From positions 1 through 6,185 of the forward strand of contig JAJRPY010000074.1 of NCBI GenBank assembly GCA_024280535.1: a DNA stretch of 6,185 nt, written 5' to 3'. This DNA is from Gammaproteobacteria bacterium (GTDB taxonomy: Bacteria > Pseudomonadota > Gammaproteobacteria > PS1 > Pseudothioglobaceae). Below the pieces are notes generated by a model. It was not told where the DNA came from, made no database searches, and was given only the letters and a program-made list of their open reading frames with translations. How positions within the stretch are numbered: position 1 is the first letter of the stretch; every line of letters begins with the position of its first letter. Shown piece by piece: positions 1-4,870 of the stretch. The translations under genes were made by a program, and so were the position numbers.

Positions 1-586
1 ATTTTTCTTCGGCTATTTTTTTTGCTTTCAAGGCGGTTTGTCTAGCAGCCTTTTCTGCGGCTGCTTTTTCTTCGGCAATGCGTTTTTCTTCGGCGGCTAT
101 TGCTTGCTCAGCGGCCAGTTTTTCTTCGGCAATACGTTTTTTTTCAGCGGCTAGGGCTTTTTCAACAGCCAGTTTTTCTTCGGCAGTGCGCTCAACTTCC
201 AATTCTTTTTCTTTTTCGGTGAGTGCAGGTAGGCCACTAATGCCTGATGTGTCGATATTGGTGAGTTTATCATCATTAAAAGTGAGTATTAAATGATAAT
301 AAATATCGTCTTTTTGATGCAAAACTGAATGGTTGAGATAGTCCCATTGATTATTATGAAATGGATCAATGATACTTGGTGAGCCAATTAACGCCTGAAC
401 TTGAGCTGGAGACATATCCAGTTTAAGTTGGTTGATTTTAAATCTGCTTAACACCGAGCCTTGGTGAATGTCATTTTTATAAAAAGTCGGCAATGACAGC
501 CCGAAAAACCCTGGCACGTCAGGTACAGAAGGCGAGCAGGCAGATAAAAAAGGTAGAGATAAGATAGTTAAAGTTAGTTTGTTCAT
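1..586 (-). CDS. bamE: BamE/SmpA-OmlA outer-membrane assembly lipoprotein with helical repeat tail (3' end off window)
   Basis: BamE is an outer-membrane lipoprotein of the BAM complex that supports BamA/BamD in inserting beta-barrel proteins. Reading from the ATG at 586, 195 codons are visible and the gene runs off the left edge with no stop. Residues 1-17 form a lipoprotein signal peptide with lipobox L-S-A-C (Cys17). Residues 36-112 match the BamE fold closely: YKNDIHQG, then LDMSPAQVQALIGSP, DPFHNNQWDYL, and LTFNDDKLTNID, all in the order seen in E. coli BamE. From about residue 121 the protein, instead of ending near 113-120 residues as usual, continues into a charged Ala/Glu/Lys-rich segment with 18-residue repeats ending RIAEEK, resembling the helical domain of TolA. 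The gene is divergent from fur, as omlA is in Pseudomonas, which supports both assignments. There is no clear Shine-Dalgarno sequence before the ATG. The family call is firm; the role of the tail is unknown. Confidence 0.9.
   Translation of the reverse strand, partial: MNKLTLTILSLPFLSACSPSVPDVPGFFGLSLPTFYKNDIHQGSVLSRFKINQLKLDMSPAQVQALIGSPSIIDPFHNNQWDYLNHSVLHQKDDIYYHLILTFNDDKLTNIDTSGISGLPALTEKEKELEVERTAEEKLAVEKALAAEKKRIAEEKLAAEQAIAAEEKRIAEEKAAAEKAARQTALKAKKIAEEK
65..226 (-). repeat. 54-bp (18-residue) tandem repeats in the bamE tail
   Basis: Three consecutive 54-bp units begin with the same plus-strand block (tttttcttcggc) at 65, 119 and 173. Units one and two agree at about 45 of 54 positions by my count; unit three keeps the first 18 bp well and then drifts. 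On the coding (minus) strand the units read LAAEQAIAAEEKRIAEEK and LAVEKALAAEKKRIAEEK, with a diverged copy ending ERTAEEK. A further partial copy ending KKIAEEK lies at 1-64. The period of 18 residues equals five turns of an alpha helix, so the charge pattern would repeat on the same face of a long helix. Confidence 0.85.
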
Positions 587-648
587 TTGCAATTAATTGA
601 TTAAAATGATTAAAAATATTTAACTGATTTTACCTAAAGGATGGGAAT
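587..648. promoter_or_regulatory. Divergent bamE/fur promoter region
   Basis: This 62-bp, very AT-rich gap must hold the promoters for both bamE (minus) and fur (plus). Visible elements are a ribosome binding site for fur (AAAGGA, 636-641, seven bases before the ATG) and a perfect tandem repeat TGATTAAAA at 598-615. Weak sigma70-like boxes can be picked out for fur (TTGCAA at 587-592 with TAAAAA at 611-616), but the -10 match is poor. fur genes are commonly autoregulated through a Fur box here. I find no good match to the 19-bp consensus, only GATTAA-type half-sites. Confidence 0.55.
598..615 (+). repeat. Tandem 9-bp direct repeat TGATTAAAA in the bamE/fur gap
   Basis: Two perfect adjacent copies of TGATTAAAA (598-606 and 607-615), followed by a partial third match (TGATTTTA, 625-632). 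They sit between the two start codons in a region that should carry both promoters. They could be hexamer-type Fur half-sites, but the base composition is simple enough for chance. Confidence 0.5.
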
Positions 649-1056
649 ATGGATGCTCAAGATTTAAAAACTGTTGGACTTAAAGTGACATTGCCCAGAC
701 TTAGGATTTTAGAGATTTTAGAAAAGGGTGAAAATCGCCACATGAGTGCTGGAGATATATACCGTACATTGGTTATGCAAGGGGAAGAAGTGGGTGTGGC
801 AACTATTTATCGGGTGCTGACTCAATTTGAAGAATCGGGCATGATTAATAAACTAAATTTTGACAACGGACAAAGCGTGTATGAATTGTCGAATGCCGAG
901 CATCATGATCATTTGCTGTGTGTTAAATGTGGCAAGATTGATGAATTTAATGATGAGGTGATTGAGCAACATCAGCATGATATTGCCATTCAACATGGCT
1001 ATCAGTTAACGGACCATTGCTTGTATTTGTATGGTCTGTGTCAAAATTGCCAATAA
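649..1056 (+). CDS. fur: Ferric uptake regulator Fur
   Basis: Fur is a metal-dependent dimeric repressor of iron-uptake genes that also acts as a wider iron and redox regulator. The 135-residue product matches E. coli Fur almost throughout. Residues 10-20 (GLKVTLPRLRI) and 50-58 (VATIYRVLT) form the winged-helix DNA-binding domain. The metal-site residues are all present by alignment: His31, Glu79, His86, His88, Glu106 and His123. The structural-zinc cysteines are Cys91 and Cys94 (CVKC), with a second pair Cys131/Cys134 at the extreme C terminus. It is about 13 residues shorter than the E. coli protein because it stops right after the second Cys pair and lacks the His-rich tail. The start is fixed by AAAGGA seven bases upstream. 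The near-identical N-terminal helix and the divergent bamE neighbour favour Fur over Zur, although znuB lies next downstream. Confidence 0.95.
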   Translation: MDAQDLKTVGLKVTLPRLRILEILEKGENRHMSAGDIYRTLVMQGEEVGVATIYRVLTQFEESGMINKLNFDNGQSVYELSNAEHHDHLLCVKCGKIDEFNDEVIEQHQHDIAIQHGYQLTDHCLYLYGLCQNCQ

Positions 1057-1068
1057 ATAACGATTATT

Positions 1069-1857
1069 TTGGAAGATTTTATTATTAGGGCGCTGATTGC
1101 GGCACTGGGTATTTCTATTATTACAGGCTCACTGGGGTGTTTTGTGATTTGGAAGCGGATGAGTTATTTTTCTGAGTCTATTGCGCATTCGGCTTTGCTG
1201 GGGGTTTCATTAGGGCTGGCTACTGGTCTGGGTATTCATATTGGCTTGGTTGTTATTGGTGTTATTTTTGCCAGTTTGATTGTGATTTTGCAGCAAAGAA
1301 ATATTTTATCAAATGATGCTATATTGGGTATATTTTCTCATTTGGCTTTGTCATTGGGTATTGTTATTTTGAGTTTGGTTGATGGTTCGAATACGGATTA
1401 TTTCTCTCTTTTGTTTGGCGATATTTTATCAATCAACCAGCAGGATATTATTTGGATTTATGTTATTTTAATTGTTGTTGTTGGCTTGCTGTCAGTGTTT
1501 TGGCAGCGTTTGTTACTGCTGACTTTAAATGAAGAATTGGGGGTTTCTCAAGGGCTGAATAGCACCATGTATCAATTATTGTTTATGCTGATGATTGCCT
1601 TAACAGTGTCGGTTTCTGTGCAAATTGTGGGCGTGTTGTTGATTACCTCGCTGCTAATTATCCCCCCTGCTGTGGCTAGAATGTTTGCGCGTACGCCAAA
1701 AGCCATGGCGTTCCAGTCAATTGGCGTGTCTATTGTGGCTGTGTTAATGGGGCTGGGGGCTTCGTTGTTTTATGATTTAGCCACCGGCCCCATGGTTGTG
1801 ATTGCTTTGGGCGGGTTGTTTGTGGCTTCTCAATTATTGCCAACAAGATTAAGCTAA
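1069..1857 (+). CDS. znuB: Zinc (or manganese) ABC transporter membrane permease, ZnuB/ABC-3 family
   Basis: ZnuB is the inner-membrane channel of the ZnuABC high-affinity zinc importer, working with the ATPase ZnuC and periplasmic ZnuA. The 262-residue product is of normal length and strongly hydrophobic, with about seven or eight membrane spans. Family signatures are [20 protein letters not shown] (residues 26-45), [12 protein letters not shown] (86-97), LFGDIL (115-120), and [18 protein letters not shown] followed by FARTP (187-210). The start is a TTG at 1069, in the same frame as fur and 12 nt after its stop. No Shine-Dalgarno sequence is visible and there is no ATG before the conserved region, so translation probably depends on coupling to fur. 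Neither znuC nor znuA is in the window. Zinc versus manganese specificity cannot be told from the permease alone. Its 3' end overlaps prfA. Confidence 0.88.
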   Translation: MEDFIIRALIAALGISIITGSLGCFVIWKRMSYFSESIAHSALLGVSLGLATGLGIHIGLVVIGVIFASLIVILQQRNILSNDAILGIFSHLALSLGIVILSLVDGSNTDYFSLLFGDILSINQQDIIWIYVILIVVVGLLSVFWQRLLLLTLNEELGVSQGLNSTMYQLLFMLMIALTVSVSVQIVGVLLITSLLIIPPAVARMFARTPKAMAFQSIGVSIVAVLMGLGASLFYDLATGPMVVIALGGLFVASQLLPTRLS

Positions 1858-2940
1858 AGCCTCGTTTAAATCGGTCAGTTGGTTGGTTTGTTGCTCGACA
1901 ATTAAAGGCTCAATAATTGAGGCCAAATCGCCTTCCATAATTTCTGCCAATTTGTATAAAGTGAGGTTAATGCGATGATCGGTAATGCGCCCTTGTGGGT
2001 AATTGTAAGTGCGAATCCTTTGGGAGCGGTCGCCACTACCTACTAATTCTTTTCGTGTTGATGCTTGTTCTTTGTGTTGAATTTGTTGTTGAGCATCTAA
2101 AATTCTTGAGGCAAGTACAGACATTGCCTGAGCCTTGTTTTTGTGCTGTGAGCGTCCGTCTTGGCACTCAACCACCGTGCCTGTGGGAATGTGGGTAACA
2201 CGAACTGCCGAATCGGTTTTGTTGACGTGTTGCCCGCCAGCACCACTGGCTCTAAAGGTATCAACTCTAACATCACTCATATTAATGTTAATTTCTGCAA
2301 TATTTTCAACTTCTGGCATCACCGCAACAGTGCAAGCGGAAGTATGTACGCGCCCTTGGCTTTCGGTTTCTGGTACGCGTTGAACTCGGTGCGCGCCGGA
2401 TTCAAATTTAAGTTTTGAGTAAACATCCGTCCCGGTAATGCGGGCAATAATTTCTTTATAACCGCCGTGCTCACCGGCATTAGAGCTCATAATTTCTAGT
2501 TGCCATTTTTGTTTTTCTACATAGCGAGCATACATTTTAAACAAATCGCCAGAAAAAATAGAGGCCTCGTCACCCCCCGTGCCTGCGCGAATTTCAACAA
2601 TAATATTACGAGAGTCGTTTGGGTCTTTGGGCAATAAGGATTTTTTAAGCTCAAGGTCTAGGCGATCTAAACATTCCTTGGCGTTATTAATTTCCTCTTT
2701 AGCCATAGCCTTCATTTCTGCATCCTCTTCTTCAAGCATTATTTTGGCATCGTTAAGATTTTGCAAAGTGGATAAATAGTCTTGATATTGATCATTGACT
2801 GGTGTTAATTGTGAATATTCAATAGAAAGCGCTCTAAATTTGTCAGCATCACTAGCCACTGCTGGATCGCTAAGCATAGCACCCACTTCTTCAAGGCGCA
2901 TGGACATTTGTTCTAATTTATCAAGGATTGACTGGTTCAT
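1849..2940 (-). CDS. prfA: Peptide chain release factor 1 (RF1)
   Basis: RF1 reads UAA and UAG stop codons on the ribosome and triggers peptide release. The 363-residue protein is full length (E. coli RF1 has 360). The stop-codon reading tripeptide is P-E-T at residues 190-192, within [14 protein letters not shown]; this is the RF1-type PxT form rather than SPF of RF2. The catalytic GGQ is at 235-237 in [16 protein letters not shown], and its glutamine is the residue methylated by PrmC. The conserved SQHKNKA follows at 264-270. The ATG at 2940 overlaps the hemA stop in a TAATG arrangement, so translation is likely coupled. No separate ribosome binding site is seen. hemA-prfA is the standard order, but prmC does not follow: the gene ends inside the tail of convergent znuB with a 9-bp overlap. 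Confidence 0.97.
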   Translation of the reverse strand: MNQSILDKLEQMSMRLEEVGAMLSDPAVASDADKFRALSIEYSQLTPVNDQYQDYLSTLQNLNDAKIMLEEEDAEMKAMAKEEINNAKECLDRLDLELKKSLLPKDPNDSRNIIVEIRAGTGGDEASIFSGDLFKMYARYVEKQKWQLEIMSSNAGEHGGYKEIIARITGTDVYSKLKFESGAHRVQRVPETESQGRVHTSACTVAVMPEVENIAEININMSDVRVDTFRASGAGGQHVNKTDSAVRVTHIPTGTVVECQDGRSQHKNKAQAMSVLASRILDAQQQIQHKEQASTRKELVGSGDRSQRIRTYNYPQGRITDHRINLTLYKLAEIMEGDLASIIEPLIVEQQTNQLTDLNEALA

Positions 2941-4189
2941 TATTTTTTAATATTAGGGATGCAACCTTCACACTGATTTAGCTTGTCAGGTGAAGTTTGC
3001 TTGATGTTTTTAAAGGTGGTATGGAGTATTTTATTGGTTAGTTGATCGGCCAATTTTTTAATAATTTGCTCACCATTGCCACCATTTTTAAGGCGTTTTA
3101 AGGCATCATTCAGTACAGCATTTTTGATTTGATTGGCATTCGTTCGATAGTGTTGAAGCAGTTGCTCGTTGGGTAAAATTGACAGCCATTGGTTAAAAAT
3201 ATGGGATTGTTTAATGATAATTTCTTGTGCCAATACTTTTTCTTTTTCACGAGAATCGAGGTTATCACTCACTACTTGTTCTAAATCATCAATGGTGTAA
3301 AGATAGACGTTATCCAACTGCCCAACTTCGGGCTCAATGTCTCTTGGGATGGCAATATCGAGCATAAATATGGGCTTGTGCTTGCGTTGTTTGAGTGCGC
3401 TTTCAATTAAGCCCTTGCCAATGACTGGCACCGAGGCGGCAGTGGATGAAATGATAATATCAGCCTGATGAATAATGTTTGAAAATTGTTTTAAACTAAC
3501 GGATTGTGCATGATACAGGTCGGCAATTTTTTTGCATTTTCAAGGGTTCTGTTGGCAACAATCATACTGCGAACGCCTTGTTGATTTAGGTGTTGGGCGC
3601 AAAGTTCTATCATTTCTCCGGCGCCAATCAGTAGCACGGTTTGTTCGGATAAATCGGTAAAAATCTTTTTGCTAAGTTTAACGGCGCAATAGGCAACGGA
3701 TACGGGTGATGAACCGATTTGGGTATCGGTACGGACTTTTTTGGCGGTTGAAAAGGCGTGTTGAAATAATTTTTCTAATGTTTTGTTTAGGGTGCCGGTT
3801 TGTTTGGCGGTGTGGTAGGCGTCTTTTAATTGACCTAAAATCTGAGGTTCGCCCAAAACTAATGAATTAAGCCCGCAAGCCACATTGCAAATATGTGAGA
3901 CTGCCTCATCTGATTTAAAATAAATCAAATAAGGGTCAATTTCAGCGCTGGGAATGTTGTGTGTTTGTGATAGATAGTCGGCTAGAATTGCCTCGGCGTT
4001 CTCATCCTTAATGACAGTATAAATTTCTGAACGATTGCAAGTGGACAAAATAACACAGGCCTCAACGCCTTTAATGGCATATAATTTTTGCAATTCAGCC
4101 GTGAGCAAATTGGGGGCAAATGCGACACGCTCACGCACCGCAACAGGCGCTTGTGCATGATTAACACTTAAAATAACAATGCGTGACAT
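2940..4189 (-). CDS. hemA: Glutamyl-tRNA reductase, reading frame interrupted by a -1 shift at an A7 run
   Basis: HemA reduces glutamyl-tRNA(Glu) to glutamate-1-semialdehyde with NADPH, the first committed step of C5-pathway tetrapyrrole synthesis. The first reading frame (4189-3491) contains the catalytic domain with nucleophile Cys51 in [10 protein letters not shown], the [10 protein letters not shown] motif (111-120) and the NADPH-binding [10 protein letters not shown] (187-196). It is out of frame after Lys221 and ends 11 codons later. The second frame continues with [10 protein letters not shown], then [30 protein letters not shown] and the C-terminal dimerisation domain. Joining the frames at the A7 run (3527-3533) gives about 416 residues, as expected (E. 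coli 418). The start at 4189 ([11 protein letters not shown]) matches the family; a TTG at 4204 would add five residues. Either an indel or base-calling error, a recent lesion, or slippage decoding could explain the break. It is followed directly by prfA (TAATG). Confidence 0.9.
3527..3533 (-). other. A AAA AAA slippery heptamer at the hemA frame change
   Basis: On the coding strand the sequence is GCA AAA AAA TTG in the upstream frame. The seven A's fit the X XXY YYZ pattern in the correct phase, so a -1 slip of two lysyl-tRNAs gives Ala-Lys-Lys-Ile-Ala-Asp and joins the downstream frame without losing or adding a residue relative to the family. The two frames are open together only between a TGA at 3540-3542 and a TAA at 3491-3493, and the A7 run lies inside this window of about 50 nt. 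No clear internal Shine-Dalgarno stimulator or strong downstream stem is visible, so an eighth A lost by mutation or miscalled is equally possible. Confidence 0.6.
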
Positions 4190-4221
4190 AAACCCCGAGA
4201 ACAATGATAAATAAGCGCTTG

Positions 4222-4227
4222 ATTATA
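4222..4227 (-). promoter_or_regulatory. Probable hemA-prfA promoter -10 box
   Basis: The minus strand carries a perfect TATAAT at 4227-4222. Transcription would begin near 4215, giving a leader of about 26 nt before the hemA ATG at 4189. A 17-bp spacer puts the -35 position at 4250-4245 (TACCTA), a poor match to TTGACA, so the promoter may be weak or activator-dependent. The box overlaps one arm of the inverted repeat at 4225-4251. Confidence 0.5.
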
Positions 4228-4251
4228 CCTAAGTCGTGGTTTTTTAGGTAT
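4225..4251. repeat. 8-bp perfect inverted repeat overlapping the hemA promoter
   Basis: ATACCTAA (4225-4232) and TTAGGTAT (4244-4251) are exact reverse complements separated by 11 bp. One arm shares bases with the hemA -10 box and the other covers its -35 position, the geometry of an operator for a dimeric regulator. It lies outside either likely transcript leader of hemA, so a DNA-binding role is more likely than an RNA hairpin. Confidence 0.55.
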
Positions 4252-4268
4252 TTGCTATTCACCTTGGG

Positions 4269-4277
4269 TGTTAAAAT
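4269..4277 (+). promoter_or_regulatory. Possible lolB extended -10 promoter
   Basis: TGTTAAAAT at 4269-4277 fits an extended -10 element (TGn followed by TAAAAT, five of six consensus bases). Transcription would begin about seven bases later, only about four bases before the lolB ATG, which would make the mRNA almost leaderless. That agrees with the absence of a Shine-Dalgarno sequence before lolB. No convincing -35 box is present. Confidence 0.3.
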
Positions 4278-4287
4278 AGTTACCCTT

Positions 4288-4794
4288 ATGAAATTACTTT
4301 TAGCCAGCTTGGTTTTATTGCTGTTGCAAGGCTGCTTAACACAGACAGCACAACCGCAACCAGCCATATTGACGAGTGATATTCCTAGCCAGTGGCAGCT
4401 TGAAGGTAGGATTGGTGTGGTGTCGTATAACAAGGTGCAAAGTGTCGGCGTTGAGATTAAATTTAACCAATCAATGTTTGAAGCAACGTTAATGGGTGCA
4501 TTAGGTTTGGGGCAGATTACGATTGAATCTGGGCCTCGGGGTGTATGGGTAAATCGTGTGCAAATAGCGCAGCCATTAAAGACTTGGATGAGGCAAAAAT
4601 TTGGCTGGTATTTTCCGATTAAGCACTTAGGAGAGGTTGTTTTTAAGCATAGAATGGCTGCTGATGAGTGGTCTGTTGAGAAAATGACTTTTCAACAAAT
4701 TCAAGGGCAGTATTATCCTAAACTGGTCAAATTTAAGCATAAAACTCAGCCGATTAATATCAAGTTATTGGTTCAAAATATTATTAGAGAATGA
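4288..4794 (+). CDS. lolB: Outer-membrane lipoprotein insertion protein LolB
   Basis: LolB accepts lipoproteins from the periplasmic carrier LolA and inserts them in the inner leaflet of the outer membrane. The 168-residue product starts with a short lipoprotein signal peptide (MKLLLASLVLLLLQGC) whose lipobox is L-Q-G-C with Cys16. The mature part begins WQLEGRIGVVS, continues with a beta-rich pattern (MGALGLGQITIES), and has the W-x(3)-F-G-W-Y-F-P segment (about residues 109-118) before a weakly conserved C terminus. It is shorter than E. coli LolB (207). The start at 4288 is chosen over an in-frame ATG at 4204, because only the later one puts the signal peptide at the N terminus. Sequence similarity is modest, but the divergent position next to hemA is the classical lolB (hemM) location. 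The usual downstream ispE is absent. Confidence 0.82.
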   Translation: MKLLLASLVLLLLQGCLTQTAQPQPAILTSDIPSQWQLEGRIGVVSYNKVQSVGVEIKFNQSMFEATLMGALGLGQITIESGPRGVWVNRVQIAQPLKTWMRQKFGWYFPIKHLGEVVFKHRMAADEWSVEKMTFQQIQGQYYPKLVKFKHKTQPINIKLLVQNIIRE

Positions 4795-4815
4795 GTTTTA
4801 AACAAGGTGGACTAG

Positions 4816-4847
4816 CATTGGTGTTAGAGCTTCTAAAATACCCAATG
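4816..4847. terminator. Imperfect hairpin between convergent lolB and the ligase gene
   Basis: CATTGGT (4816-4822) pairs with ACCCAATG (4840-4847) with one bulged C, and inside it TTAGA (4824-4828) pairs with TCTAA (4832-4836) around a GCT loop. The position, between two converging 3' ends, suits a bidirectional terminator or mRNA 3' stabiliser. Neither strand has a U-run after the stem, so it is not a standard intrinsic terminator. Confidence 0.3.
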
Positions 4848-4870
4848 AAACCTGTAAATAAGGGCTTAGA

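Noticed and set aside
78..296. A plus-strand open frame of 72 codons rich in Ser/Ala/Phe.
   Set aside because: It is the antisense image of the bamE repeat tail; the minus strand gives a recognisable BamE.
590..602. A match on the minus strand to the IHF consensus (AATCAATTAATTG).
   Set aside because: It lies four bases from the bamE start codon in very AT-rich DNA, where chance matches are common; not enough to call a site.
1995..2779. Several plus-strand open frames inside prfA.
   Set aside because: They are shadows of the full-length, well-conserved RF1 gene on the minus strand and show no family features.
2940..3431. A separate 163-residue protein starting at an internal ATG.
   Set aside because: Its sequence is the C-terminal half of HemA and homology continues upstream of that ATG to the A7 run, so it is part of hemA, not its own gene.
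4204..4287. N-terminal extension of lolB starting at 4204.
   Set aside because: It would bury the lipoprotein signal peptide and covers the hemA/lolB promoter region; the ATG at 4288 puts the lipobox in the normal place.
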